In this document: positions 52,546-61,498 of the stretch, in pieces
Layout: each line of letters starts with the position of its first letter
How positions within the stretch are numbered: the first letter of the stretch is position 1
NCBI GenBank assembly: GCA_039985655.1
Contig: JBDWSF010000002.1
Coordinates: 65,886-129,885, forward strand
Origin: Postechiella sp039985655
Lineage (GTDB): Bacteria; Bacteroidota; Bacteroidia; Flavobacteriales; Flavobacteriaceae
Direction: 5' to 3'
Length of the DNA: 64,000 nucleotides
Program-made: the position numbers and the translations under genes
Notes under the pieces: model-generated
Database searches by the model: none
Told to the model about the DNA's origin: nothing
Seen by the model: only the letters and a program-made list of their open reading frames with translations

Positions 52546-52640
52546 CTATTCACTCCTAATTCCCTAATTCAGTAAGGTGTCATTTTTCAAAAAAATCTAG
52601 AAAAATTTAATCTTATAAATCGGCTCATTTAATAAGTTTG

Positions 52641-52648
52641 CAAAGATA
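52641..52648 (-). promoter_or_regulatory. Candidate -7 box for queE
   Basis: TATCTTTG on the minus strand, about 95 nt before the queE start codon. Confidence 0.5.
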
Positions 52649-52737
52649 GTCGTTTGCTTTTTAATTGTTGATAGTTTTATGTGGGCTTCTTTTTTACTTC
52701 CAATTAGAAAACATATTTTTATAGAAAATTATAAGGC

Positions 52738-54285
52738 ATGAGCACTAAGGACACATTTTTTGATCATATAACCGAAGGAAATAAAACTAAAGGCGACTTT
52801 ATTACTGTTGGAGCCGCCATGTTAGATGGAGAAACCGTTACTGGTGCACATGTAAAAATTCCTTTAGAGACCATGAATCGTCATGGTTTAATTGCTGGAG
52901 CTACGGGTACAGGAAAAACAAAATCGTTACAAGTTTTAGCAGAAAACTTAAGTGATAAAGGTATTCCAGTATTACTTATGGATATTAAAGGCGATTTAAG
53001 TGGTTTGGCGCAACCGAGTCCGGGGCATGCCAAAATTGATGAACGCCATGAAAAAATCGGACTTCCTTTTGAAGCTAAAAAATTCCCCGTAGAAATTTTA
53101 ACACTTTCTGAGCAGGATGGTGTCAGACTAAGAGCTACTGTTAGCGAGTTTGGTCCTGTATTATTATCTAGAATCTTAGACTTATCTGAAACCCAATCGG
53201 GTGTTGTCGCTGTTGTTTTTCAATATTGCGATGATAATAAAATGCCTGTTCTTGACTTGAAAGACTTTAAAAAAGTTTTACAATATGCAACACAAGAAGG
53301 CAAAGCTGAATTTACAGCGGCTTACGGAAGAATATCTACGGCATCAACAGGCGCTATTTTACGTAAAATTATAGAATTAGAACAACAAGGTGCCGATTTG
53401 TTTTTTGGTGAAACCTCTTTTGATGTTGATGATTTATTACGCATTGATGACGATGGACGTGGCTATATAAACATACTTAGATTAACAGATATTCAAGATC
53501 GACCTAAATTATTCTCGACATTTATGTTGAGTTTATTAGCCGAAATATATTCTACATTTCCTGAACAAGGTGATAGCGACAGACCAGAACTTATTATATT
53601 TATTGACGAAGCCCATTTAATATTTAATGAAGCCTCTAAAGCTTTACTCAATCAAATTGAAAGCATCGTAAAATTAATACGAAGTAAAGGTGTTGGTTTA
53701 TATTTTGTAACCCAAACACCTACTGATGTTCCTGAAGAAGTTTTAGGCCAATTGGGTTTAAAAATACAACATGCTCTTAGAGCATTTACCGCGAAAGATA
53801 GAAAGGCTATAAAATTAACGGCACAAAATTATCCGGATTCTGAATATTACGATACCACAGAAATTTTAACCTCTCTAGGTATTGGCGAAGCTTTAGTTTC
53901 TGCTTTAGACGAAAAAGGACGGCCTACCCCATTGGCTGCAACGATGATGCGAGCGCCTATGAGCAGAATGGATGTCCTAACAGATTTAGAGTTAAGTAAA
54001 TTACTTTCGAAGTCTAAACTTGTAAAAAAATACAATGAAGAAATTGATAGAGAAAGTGCCTATGAAATGCTTAACGACAAAATAAAACAAGCAGAAGCAG
54101 ATGAAGCCAAAGAAAAAGCCAAAAAGGAAAAAGAAGCTCTAAAAAAAGCGGAATCTAAAAAACGCACAAAAACGAGTACACGTAGAAAAAGCACCGCAAT
54201 GAATCCGATAATAAAAGTATTAACCAGCGCTACTTTTATAAGAAGTGTTTTTGGTATTTTAACCAAAGTAATGAAAAACAGATAA
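52738..54285 (+). CDS. HerA-like ATPase (DUF853 family)
   Basis: 515 residues. A RecA/FtsK-like P-loop ATPase: Walker A GATGTGKTKSLQ (about 54-65), Walker B LIIFIDEAHLIF (about 285-296), and sensor/Arg segments in GVGLYFVTQTPTDVPEEVLGQLG. The C-terminal tail (about 440-490) is a Lys/Glu-rich coiled coil plus a basic SKKRTKTSTRRKS stretch. The family resembles E. coli YjgR. Its role, perhaps DNA translocation or repair, is unknown. It is followed by two co-directional genes at short spacing. Confidence 0.9.
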   Translation: MSTKDTFFDHITEGNKTKGDFITVGAAMLDGETVTGAHVKIPLETMNRHGLIAGATGTGKTKSLQVLAENLSDKGIPVLLMDIKGDLSGLAQPSPGHAKIDERHEKIGLPFEAKKFPVEILTLSEQDGVRLRATVSEFGPVLLSRILDLSETQSGVVAVVFQYCDDNKMPVLDLKDFKKVLQYATQEGKAEFTAAYGRISTASTGAILRKIIELEQQGADLFFGETSFDVDDLLRIDDDGRGYINILRLTDIQDRPKLFSTFMLSLLAEIYSTFPEQGDSDRPELIIFIDEAHLIFNEASKALLNQIESIVKLIRSKGVGLYFVTQTPTDVPEEVLGQLGLKIQHALRAFTAKDRKAIKLTAQNYPDSEYYDTTEILTSLGIGEALVSALDEKGRPTPLAATMMRAPMSRMDVLTDLELSKLLSKSKLVKKYNEEIDRESAYEMLNDKIKQAEADEAKEKAKKEKEALKKAESKKRTKTSTRRKSTAMNPIIKVLTSATFIRSVFGILTKVMKNR

Positions 54286-54309
54286 TAACAAATCAATTAT
54301 ATCCAAACC

Positions 54310-54867
54310 ATGTACAAATCAATTTTCAGTCTTTTAGTAGTATCTATATTATTAACAGGTTGTAATAAAAAACAAGATCCTTTTCAAATAAGCAAACAAC
54401 ACGTTGGCCTATTAACCGATTCGACTCAAGTTAAAGATCTTGAAAGCATTTACCCTAACGATTCTATAGTGAAATATATTGGTGGTGATGAGTTTACTGG
54501 CAACATAAACGACATACAAATTTACGAGAAAGGCGGCAACAAATTACTGACATTAACGCCACGCCAAGCTCTAGATTCTACTGCATATATTAAAGATATT
54601 CAAATAATAGATCCTCGTTTTAAGACCGATAAAAACATATCGACTCTAAGCACCTTTAAAGATATTTCTAGCAACTATAAAATTTCGAGAATAAGTAACT
54701 CAATAAGCTCTGTAATAATTGCTATTAATGAATTAAACACATCATTTGTTATTGATAAAAAAGAATTGCCAGCGAGTTTACGTTTTGATATGAATTTAAA
54801 AATTGAAGCGACTCATATTCCTGATGCTGCAAAAATTAAATACTTTTTTATAAATTGGAGTAAATGA
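54310..54867 (+). CDS. Hypothetical lipoprotein
   Basis: 185 residues. The signal peptide MYKSIFSLLVVSILLTGC has a lipobox LTGC with Cys18. The remainder is a compact alpha/beta region with DSIVKYIGGDEFTGNINDIQ and SRISNSISSVIIAINELN. I do not recognise a domain. It starts 24 nt after the HerA-like gene and ends 10 nt before the YitT gene, so it is probably in the same operon. Confidence 0.75.
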   Translation: MYKSIFSLLVVSILLTGCNKKQDPFQISKQHVGLLTDSTQVKDLESIYPNDSIVKYIGGDEFTGNINDIQIYEKGGNKLLTLTPRQALDSTAYIKDIQIIDPRFKTDKNISTLSTFKDISSNYKISRISNSISSVIIAINELNTSFVIDKKELPASLRFDMNLKIEATHIPDAAKIKYFFINWSK

Positions 54868-54877
54868 CACCATCTAA

Positions 54878-55849
54878 ATGAACCCATTGTTCTCTAAAAT
54901 ATTAATAGATATTGCGCGTAAAAAGCTTGAAAAAAAACAAGCCAATACACCTGTAAGCAAAAAGCAAATCGTTCCTTTAGTTAGAACATTTCAGGTTGAG
55001 TTATCGCATGCTATTAAAGAATATATTTTTATAATAATTGGAGTCTTTTCAGCTGGTTTTGGATTAAAAGGATTTCTACTACCAAACAACTTTATTGATG
55101 GTGGTGCTACAGGTATTTCACTGTTATTAGAAAATACGACATCACTACAATTAGGTTTATTATTAATACTCGTTAATCTGCCTTTTATATTTCTTGCATC
55201 TAAAACTATTGGAGTTAAATTTGCTCTAAAAAGCATTGCTGCCATCGCCCTATTAGCCCTAGTTGTACACTTTGTAGACTATCCAATTATTACTGAAGAT
55301 AAGCTATTAATTGCTGTTTTTGGAGGGTTCTTTTTAGGTTTGGGAATTGGTATGTCTATGCGTGGTGGTAGCGTTATTGATGGCACCGAAGTATTGGCTA
55401 TATTTTTAAGCAGAAAACTATCTTTAACCATTGGCGATGTTTTATTATTAATAAACATTATAATATTTTCAGTAGGCGCTTATGTGCTTTCTATTGAAAC
55501 TGCGCTTTATGCCATACTTACTTATTTAGCAGCTGCAAAAACAGTAGATTTTGTGGTTGATGGTGTTGAAGAATATGTGGGTGTTACTATTATATCTAAC
55601 AAGCATGAAGACATCAGGTTTATGCTAACAAATAAATTACGTCGCGCATGTACAATTTATGCAGGCAAAGGTGGCTACGGTACTTCTGGAGATAGTTATG
55701 ATAAAGATATTATTTATACCATTGTAACGCGTTTAGAGCTTGCTAAACTTCAAACCGAAATTGATAAAATTGATAGAAAAGCATTTATAATCATGGGGAT
55801 TGTAAAAGATTTAAAAGGCGGAATGATTAAAAAGAAACCCTTAAAATAA
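54878..55849 (+). CDS. YitT-family membrane protein (DUF161 + DUF2179)
   Basis: 323 residues. A soluble N-terminus is followed by five to six hydrophobic helices (about 45-230) with FLLPNNFIDGGATGISLLLE and GGSVIDGTEVLAIFLSRK, the two halves of the DUF161 repeat. The C-terminal DUF2179 domain (about 235-310) contains RACTIYAGKGGYGTSGD. The function is unknown; the family is widespread in Bacteroidota. Confidence 0.9.
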   Translation: MNPLFSKILIDIARKKLEKKQANTPVSKKQIVPLVRTFQVELSHAIKEYIFIIIGVFSAGFGLKGFLLPNNFIDGGATGISLLLENTTSLQLGLLLILVNLPFIFLASKTIGVKFALKSIAAIALLALVVHFVDYPIITEDKLLIAVFGGFFLGLGIGMSMRGGSVIDGTEVLAIFLSRKLSLTIGDVLLLINIIIFSVGAYVLSIETALYAILTYLAAAKTVDFVVDGVEEYVGVTIISNKHEDIRFMLTNKLRRACTIYAGKGGYGTSGDSYDKDIIYTIVTRLELAKLQTEIDKIDRKAFIIMGIVKDLKGGMIKKKPLK

Positions 55850-55878
55850 AAAGGTAGGTGTTATAAAAATTAAACCAT

Positions 55879-56250
55879 ATGTCACAAAAAAAATATACAC
55901 TTCAAAATGCCCCTTTCGTAGTTCCAACTACCGATGGTAAGACTATAAAAGAACATTTTGGCATGCCTACAAATGGTAATTCTGAGCTTAGCTTGGCACA
56001 TATGACTGCACCAGCAGGTTGGAGTGAACCTTTTCAGACACCAGAATTCGACGAATATACTTTTGTCATAAAAGGAAAAAAGCAATTTATAATTGATGGC
56101 GAAACGATTATATTAAAAGCAGGCGAATCTATCAAAATAAAAAGAAACACGAGAGTACAATATTCCAATCCGTTTGACGAAGCTTGCGAATATATTGCTA
56201 TTTGCACGCCTGCATTTTCTATGAATTTAGTAAATAGAGAAGATGAATAA
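55879..56250 (+). CDS. Cupin-domain protein
   Basis: 123 residues, a single cupin barrel. Motif 1 is WSEPFQTPEFDEYTFVIKGKKQF and motif 2 is AGESIKIKRNTRVQYSNP. The first motif lacks the usual paired histidines (HxH), so the metal site is weak or absent. The substrate is unknown. Its last 8 bases overlap the alpha/beta hydrolase gene, so the two are translationally coupled. Confidence 0.85.
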   Translation: MSQKKYTLQNAPFVVPTTDGKTIKEHFGMPTNGNSELSLAHMTAPAGWSEPFQTPEFDEYTFVIKGKKQFIIDGETIILKAGESIKIKRNTRVQYSNPFDEACEYIAICTPAFSMNLVNREDE

Positions 56251-57070
56251 ATATCTTCCAAAAGTTATAGGCTTCTTTATTAACTTCATGGGTGTTTTCT
56301 CATCTAAATATGCAGCACAATTAGCAATAAAACTATTCTCTTCGCCCCAAAAAGGTCGCGTAAAACCAAATGAATCCGACTATTTAAGTGAAGCCATTCA
56401 AGACGATATTATTTGTAACGGTTTAATAATAAAAACATACCGTTGGACCGGAAATAAGGACACTATTTTATTAGTACACGGATGGGAAAGCAATACTTTC
56501 CGCTGGAAAGACCTCATCAAACTTTTAACGCATTTAGATTATAATGTTGTTGCTCTTGATGCGCCTGCGCATGGCGGTTCTCAAGGAGACACATTTAATG
56601 CTATTATATATGCTGAATGGATTAATGAAGTTTCTAAAAAGTTTAAACCCTCAGCAATTATCGGGCATTCTGTTGGAGGTATGGCCACTGTTTTTTCATT
56701 GTATAATTATCAGTTACCGTTTGTAAAAAAAACGGTTTTACTTGGTGCTCCGTCAAACTTTAAAGGTGTTTTATCTAGATATGTAAATATGATGTCATAT
56801 AATAATAAAGTCACCAAAGCAATAGACCAATATATCTTAAAGCATTTTAATCATTTACCTGAATATTTTTCAGCATCAAATTTTTCAAAAGAATTCAAAG
56901 TAAAAGGACTTGTTATTCATGATGAAAAAGATAAAATCATTCCGTATCAAGACGGTTTAGATTTCAAAAAAAACTATAAAAATTCAGAATTTATTTCAAC
57001 TGAAGGATTTGGTCATGGTTTAAAATCTGAAACGATTTACAATCATATTATACACTTTTTAAAGACGTAA
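56243..57070 (+). CDS. Alpha/beta-hydrolase fold protein
   Basis: 275 residues. LLVHGWESNTFRWKDLI holds the oxyanion HG motif, the nucleophile elbow is GHSVGG (IIGHSVGGMATVF, about 140-152), the acid Asp is in LVIHDEKDKIIPYQDG and the catalytic His is in TEGFGHGLKSE. The substrate is unknown. A hydrophobic N-terminus (VIGFFINFMGVFSS) may dip into the membrane. It overlaps the cupin gene by 8 nt. Confidence 0.88.
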   Translation: MNKYLPKVIGFFINFMGVFSSKYAAQLAIKLFSSPQKGRVKPNESDYLSEAIQDDIICNGLIIKTYRWTGNKDTILLVHGWESNTFRWKDLIKLLTHLDYNVVALDAPAHGGSQGDTFNAIIYAEWINEVSKKFKPSAIIGHSVGGMATVFSLYNYQLPFVKKTVLLGAPSNFKGVLSRYVNMMSYNNKVTKAIDQYILKHFNHLPEYFSASNFSKEFKVKGLVIHDEKDKIIPYQDGLDFKKNYKNSEFISTEGFGHGLKSETIYNHIIHFLKT

Positions 57071-57076
57071 TTATTG

Positions 57077-57084
57077 TACTTTTG
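57077..57084 (+). promoter_or_regulatory. Candidate -7 box for rluF, very near the start codon
   Basis: TACTTTTG matches TAnnTTTG and lies only 4 nt before the rluF ATG. The spacing suggests transcription from, or a few bases around, the start codon. Confidence 0.5.
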
Positions 57085-57088
57085 CAAC

Positions 57089-57853
57089 ATGGAAGAACAA
57101 TTAAAACGTATCAACAAATTTTTAAGCGAAACTGGACATTGCTCACGACGAGCTGCCGATAAACTTATTGATGAAGGTCGTGTTACTATTAATGGTATTG
57201 TTCCAGAAATGGGAACAAAAATAACACCTAATGATGTTGTTGCTGTAGATGGCAAAATTATTGACGCTAAAAAAGAAGCCTTTGTTTATATTGCTTTTAA
57301 TAAACCTGTAGGTATTGTTTGTACTACTGACACACATGTTGAAAAAGATAACATTATTGATTTCCTTAATTATCCAAAACGTATTTTCCCAATAGGAAGA
57401 CTTGATAAACCTAGTGAAGGTTTAATTCTTTTAACTGATGATGGCGATATTGTAAACAAAATTCTTCGCGCTAGTAATAACCACGAAAAAGAATATATTG
57501 TAACGGTAGACAAACCTATTTCTCAAACTTTTATTGAGCGTATGCGTGGTGGAATTCCGTTAGAAGAACTCGGTAAAACCACAAAAAGATGTGCCGTAAC
57601 AAAAATAAATTCGAATACCTTTAGTATCATTTTAACGCAGGGTCTTAACCGTCAAATTAGACGTATGTGCGAGTACTTAACTTATGAAGTGGAAACACTG
57701 AAACGGGTTCGTATTATGAATGTTAAATTGGATATGCCTGTTGGCGAATACAGAGACCTTACTCAAGAAGAGTTTAGTGAATTAAATAACCTAATCAGTA
57801 ACTCTACTAAAGAATATATTGAAGCCAAAACAAGACAGATTAAACGGTCTTAA
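57089..57853 (+). CDS. rluF: 23S rRNA pseudouridine synthase, RluF type
   Basis: 254 residues from the ATG of MEEQLKRINKFLSETGHCS; an upstream ATG at 57074 overlaps the promoter-like box. The N-terminal S4 domain (RINKFLSETGHCSRRAADKL) and the RsuA-family catalytic domain are present. The catalytic Asp is in GRLDKPSEGLILLTDDG, and LTQGLNRQIRRMCEYLTYEV is the RluF/RluB-like KxL segment. E. coli RluF modifies U2604 of 23S rRNA. It ends 3 nt before the convergent membrane protein gene. Confidence 0.9.
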   Translation: MEEQLKRINKFLSETGHCSRRAADKLIDEGRVTINGIVPEMGTKITPNDVVAVDGKIIDAKKEAFVYIAFNKPVGIVCTTDTHVEKDNIIDFLNYPKRIFPIGRLDKPSEGLILLTDDGDIVNKILRASNNHEKEYIVTVDKPISQTFIERMRGGIPLEELGKTTKRCAVTKINSNTFSIILTQGLNRQIRRMCEYLTYEVETLKRVRIMNVKLDMPVGEYRDLTQEEFSELNNLISNSTKEYIEAKTRQIKRS

Positions 57854-57856
57854 ACG

Positions 57857-58582
57857 TTAACTCATTTTTCCTTTTCTTACTAAAGCAAATAGAAAATAAA
57901 TCAGTAAAAAGCTTGGTATCACTAGTATTTGAGAAACAATAATATAGTAAGGCCATGCTCCAAAGCAATCTAATATTGAAGCTGATTTTGGTTTTTGATT
58001 CAAATAGAAATAATTAGAATTTAAAACATAATTTATAGTAACTGTCATTAATAGATAGAACTGTAAAGCTAAAAAGGATTTAAATACGCTTTTCAGTTTT
58101 GGGCGCATTTTTAAAACAAAAATGGCATAAGAAATAATTATTAAAAGTCCTAAATGCACAATCCAATATCGAAAATAATCGAAACTAGGAAAGCCTTCTG
58201 GGATGTCTGGTGTAATAACGCCTTGTAATGTTCCTACTATTATCCAAAACAACAAGACTTCGTACATCCATAGTTTTCTGTAATATGTAAAAACAGGAAT
58301 TATGATCCCTAAAAGACTGCATAAATAAAGTGGCAAATCTGTGGCTATATTATAATGGCCAAAACTTAATTTATGAATATGAAATACAATAACTGTAAGG
58401 CTAACAAAACAAGCAAATCTATGTATGACTCTGTTTTGTTGATTTTCTTTTAATTTGCTTTTTGCATATTTAATAAAAAACACAGCGAATAAGATTGCAA
58501 GAATTACAGGAAGAAAATGTTGAAAACTACCAACAGAAACTCGCTCTAGCAAAAAAATTGCATTACAAATTAAAAAATTCAT
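57857..58582 (-). CDS. TIGR02206/YwaF-like integral membrane protein
   Basis: 241 residues with six to seven hydrophobic helices. The pattern LPLYLCSLLGIIIP and FDYFRYWIVHLGLLI is typical of the YwaF family. An ICN start is followed by VSVGSFQHFLPVILAILFAV. The function is unknown. It begins 32 nt before folD on the minus strand in the sense of transcription, so folD lies upstream; its own terminator is not obvious. The start could be at 58582 or at a later in-frame codon. Confidence 0.85.
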   Translation of the reverse strand: MNFLICNAIFLLERVSVGSFQHFLPVILAILFAVFFIKYAKSKLKENQQNRVIHRFACFVSLTVIVFHIHKLSFGHYNIATDLPLYLCSLLGIIIPVFTYYRKLWMYEVLLFWIIVGTLQGVITPDIPEGFPSFDYFRYWIVHLGLLIIISYAIFVLKMRPKLKSVFKSFLALQFYLLMTVTINYVLNSNYFYLNQKPKSASILDCFGAWPYYIIVSQILVIPSFLLIYFLFALVRKGKMS

Positions 58583-58614
58583 AATGCAATTTAACTTTTT
58601 ATCTTAATATGCTA

Positions 58615-59490
58615 TTACATATTTCTTTCTCTTGCCAATAAGGTGTTTTTAAGTAGCATAGCAATCGTCATAGGTCCTACACCTCCAGGAACCGGTGTTA
58701 TATAACTTGCTTTTTGACTTACGCTTTCAAAATGGACATCACCAGCAAGCCTATATCCGTTCTTTTTAGTAGCATCTGGCACACGTGTGATTCCAACATC
58801 AATAATAACCACATCTTCTTTAACCATATCGCCAGTTAAAAACTCAGAAATACCAATAGCCGCGACAATAATATCTGCTTCTTTAGTGATATCTGTTAAA
58901 TTTTTAGAACGGCTATGCACCACAGTAACCGTAGCATCACCAGCTTTTCTCTTCTGACTCATTAAAATACTCATAGGGCGACCAACAATATGACTTCTTC
59001 CCATAACGACTACATTTTTACCAGAAGTTTCTACTTGATATCGTTCTAATAACTCAAGTATTCCGTATGGTGTTGCGGGTAAAAACGTTGGTAAATCTAA
59101 AGCCATTTTCCCAACATTTGTAGGATGAAAACCATCGACATCCTTATCTGGATTAACAGCCATTAAAACCTTTTGTTCGTCAATATGTTCTGGCAATGGT
59201 AATTGCACAATAAACCCATCAATATCACTATTGGTATTTAAACCATTTATTTTTTCTAACAATTCAGCTTCTGAAGTATAATCAGGTAAATCTATAAGTG
59301 TAGAATTAAAACCAATACGTTCACAGGCTTTTACCTTTGCGTTTACATAGGTCATACTTGCTCCATCTGTACCCACTAAAATAGCTGCCAAATGCGGCAC
59401 TTTTTCACCTTTAGAAATCATTGCTTTTACATGTTCAGCAATTTCATCTTTAATATCGTTACTTACTTTTTTACCGTCTAAAATTGTCAT
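58615..59490 (-). CDS. folD: Bifunctional methylenetetrahydrofolate dehydrogenase/cyclohydrolase
   Basis: 291 residues from the ATG of MTILDGKKVSNDIK; the frame extends 11 codons upstream (MTATATENYFI), which is encoded by repeat sequence and is rejected. It interconverts 5,10-methylene- and 10-formyl-tetrahydrofolate. YVNAKVKACERIGF holds the catalytic Lys and Tyr, GFIVQLPLPEHID is the cyclohydrolase segment, GRSHIVGRPMS is the NADP loop and PVPGGVGPMTIAML is the C-terminal signature. Confidence 0.95.
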   Translation of the reverse strand: MTILDGKKVSNDIKDEIAEHVKAMISKGEKVPHLAAILVGTDGASMTYVNAKVKACERIGFNSTLIDLPDYTSEAELLEKINGLNTNSDIDGFIVQLPLPEHIDEQKVLMAVNPDKDVDGFHPTNVGKMALDLPTFLPATPYGILELLERYQVETSGKNVVVMGRSHIVGRPMSILMSQKRKAGDATVTVVHSRSKNLTDITKEADIIVAAIGISEFLTGDMVKEDVVIIDVGITRVPDATKKNGYRLAGDVHFESVSQKASYITPVPGGVGPMTIAMLLKNTLLARERNM

Positions 59491-59500
59491 TATAAAATAG

Positions 59501-59526
59501 TTTTCAGTCGCAGTTGCAGTCACAGT
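59501..59526. repeat. Hexamer-type repeat (CAGTNN) left of the four-helix gene
   Basis: CAGTCG CAGTTG CAGTCA CAGTTT, four 6-bp units. An inverse set (ACTGAAAACTGAGACTGAG) lies at 59950-59971 on the other side of the gene. Confidence 0.7.
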
Positions 59527-59558
59527 TTATTACTCTGAGGACTTACTCTTACGTGTCA

Positions 59559-59933
59559 TTAGTTTTCAGTCTTTACTCCGAATTTTTCTGGTTTATTAAT
59601 CATATAATTTATTAGCTTCCCAATTTCTTTTCCTTGTTCTGAAAATTTGTAATAATCCTCAGTTGAAATATATTTGCAAGCTAATGCAAAATCTAACCAA
59701 GTGCTGGTTTCAGAGTTTTCTCCATCAGCGTCAGTTAGTTTACTAATAAAATGTTTTTGATATCTCCTTTTTCTATAAGCTTCAGCAATATTTGCACATA
59801 CCGAATGTGAACTTCTTCTTATTTGATCTGTTAAAGAATATGTTTCTTCTTTTGGAAACAACTTTGATATTTCAAAAATCAACATAGCCAATTCAAAAGA
59901 TTTTTGATAAGCAAAAAGTTGTTTGAAATCCAT
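59559..59933 (-). CDS. Four-helix-bundle protein (S23/IVP family)
   Basis: 124 residues. Typical start MDFKQLFAYQKSFELAMLI, then EETYSLTDQIRRSSHSVCANIAEAYRK (helix 2-3 hallmark), KLTDADGENSETSTWLDFA and a final helix GKEIGKLINYM. The family includes proteins from 23S rRNA intervening sequences and from diversity-generating systems. It lies as a single gene between folD and ffh and is flanked by inverse CAGT-rich repeats, which suggests transposition as a unit. The function is unknown. Confidence 0.9.
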   Translation of the reverse strand: MDFKQLFAYQKSFELAMLIFEISKLFPKEETYSLTDQIRRSSHSVCANIAEAYRKRRYQKHFISKLTDADGENSETSTWLDFALACKYISTEDYYKFSEQGKEIGKLINYMINKPEKFGVKTEN

Positions 59934-59949
59934 AACGTTTAATTTGTAG

Positions 59950-59971
59950 CACTGAAAACTGAGACTGAGAC
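59950..59971. repeat. Hexamer-type repeat right of the four-helix gene
   Basis: ACTGAAAACTGAGACTGAG with two CTGAGA units, the reverse complement of the CAGT pattern at 59501-59526. It lies between the four-helix gene and ffh. Confidence 0.65.
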
Positions 59972-59978
59972 TGTATCC

Positions 59979-61307
59979 TTATTTCATCCCCTTCATCATC
60001 TGCATCATCTTTTTACCTCCGCCACCTTGCATCATCTTCATCATTTTGCTCATTTGGTTGAATTGCTTTAAAAGCTGATTTACTTCTTGTACTGATGTTC
60101 CTGAACCTTTACCAATACGCTTTTTTCTACTGGCATTGATAATAGCTGGATTTGTTCTTTCTTTTACCGTCATAGAATGAATAATAGCTTCGATACCTTT
60201 AAAAGCATCATCATCAATATCAACATCTTTCAACATCTTTCCAGCACCAGGAATCATACCCATAAGGTCTTTCATGTTCCCCATTTTCTTGATCTGCTGA
60301 ATTTGCTTCAAGAAATCGTCAAAACCAAATTGATTTTTAGCAATCTTTTTTTGGAGTTTTCTAGCTTCTTCTTCATCAAACTGCTCTTGAGCACGTTCTA
60401 CTAAAGACACAACATCTCCCATACCAAGAATACGATCTGCCATACGCGATGGATAGAACACATCGATAGCTTCCATTTTCTCGCCTGTACCAATAAACTT
60501 AATAGGTTTATTAACTACAGATTTAATAGAAATAGCAGCTCCACCACGCGTATCACCATCTAATTTTGTAAGGATAACACCATCAAAATTTAAAACATCG
60601 TTAAAGGCTTTTGCCGTATTAACAGCATCTTGCCCTGTCATAGAATCTACTACAAATAAGGTTTCTTGCGGCTGGATGGCTTTATGAATATTCGATATTT
60701 CGGTCATCATGACCTCATCAACAGCTAAACGACCAGCGGTATCAATAATAACAACATTGTGTCCGTTTGCTTTTGCATGTGCAATACCAGCTTGTGCAAT
60801 AGCAACAGGATCGTTATTTCCTTTATCACTAAAAACTTCTATACCAATCTGTTCTCCAACAACATGTAATTGGTCTATTGCCGCAGGACGATATACATCA
60901 CAAGCAACTAATAAAGGTTTCTTTGTTTTTTTATTTTTAAGATAATTAGCAAGTTTACCAGAGAAGGTTGTTTTACCAGAACCTTGTAAACCAGACATTA
61001 AAATAATGCTTGGTGTACCAGAAAGGTTAAGACCTTCTGCATCCCCTCCCATAAGTTCGGTTAACTCGTCTTTAACGATTTTAACCATAAGCTGTCCTGG
61101 TTGTAATGTCGTTAATACATTTTGTCCAAGTGCTTTCTCCTTAACTTTAGAGGTGAAATTTTTAGCTATTTTAAAGTTAACATCAGCATCTAATAATGCT
61201 CTACGCACTTCTTTTAAAGTTTCGGCAACATTAACTTCTGTAATACTTCCGTGTCCCTTTAAAACGTGTAACGCTTTATCTAACTTATCGCTTAAATTAT
61301 TAAACAT
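59979..61307 (-). CDS. ffh: Signal recognition particle protein Ffh
   Basis: 442 residues, the usual size. The N and G domains have the GTPase motifs GLQGSGKTTFSGKL (G1, about 107-120), DTAGRL (G3), and TKLDGDTRGG (G4). The M domain ends in a Met-rich tail (MMKMMQGGGGKKMMQMM) that binds signal sequences and 4.5S RNA. The SRP RNA is not in the window. It is monocistronic, with a promoter box at 61333-61340. Confidence 0.96.
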   Translation of the reverse strand: MFNNLSDKLDKALHVLKGHGSITEVNVAETLKEVRRALLDADVNFKIAKNFTSKVKEKALGQNVLTTLQPGQLMVKIVKDELTELMGGDAEGLNLSGTPSIILMSGLQGSGKTTFSGKLANYLKNKKTKKPLLVACDVYRPAAIDQLHVVGEQIGIEVFSDKGNNDPVAIAQAGIAHAKANGHNVVIIDTAGRLAVDEVMMTEISNIHKAIQPQETLFVVDSMTGQDAVNTAKAFNDVLNFDGVILTKLDGDTRGGAAISIKSVVNKPIKFIGTGEKMEAIDVFYPSRMADRILGMGDVVSLVERAQEQFDEEEARKLQKKIAKNQFGFDDFLKQIQQIKKMGNMKDLMGMIPGAGKMLKDVDIDDDAFKGIEAIIHSMTVKERTNPAIINASRKKRIGKGSGTSVQEVNQLLKQFNQMSKMMKMMQGGGGKKMMQMMKGMK

Positions 61308-61332
61308 ACTTTTATTGAAATTTTAAGAATTG

Positions 61333-61340
61333 CAAATTTA
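61333..61340 (-). promoter_or_regulatory. Candidate -7 box for ffh
   Basis: TAAATTTG on the minus strand lies 25 nt before the ffh start codon. Confidence 0.6.
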
Positions 61341-61393
61341 GTGATTTGAAGTGTATTATTGAAACATCACATTATAAAAAATAAAAACAAAAA

Positions 61394-61427
61394 AAGAGCT
61401 GTCAAAACATTGTGTTTGACAGCTCTT
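61394..61427 (-). terminator. Terminator of the repeat lipoprotein gene
   Basis: 13-bp arms AAGAGCTGTCAAA/TTTGACAGCTCTT with A/T-rich flanks. 71 nt after the stop codon of the gene at 61499. Confidence 0.88.
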
Positions 61428-61498
61428 ATAAAGGAGACTTAACTTAATAATTAACCTAACAAACCGAAAAGAGAGGTTTCCTTTTTTTTATAAATATT

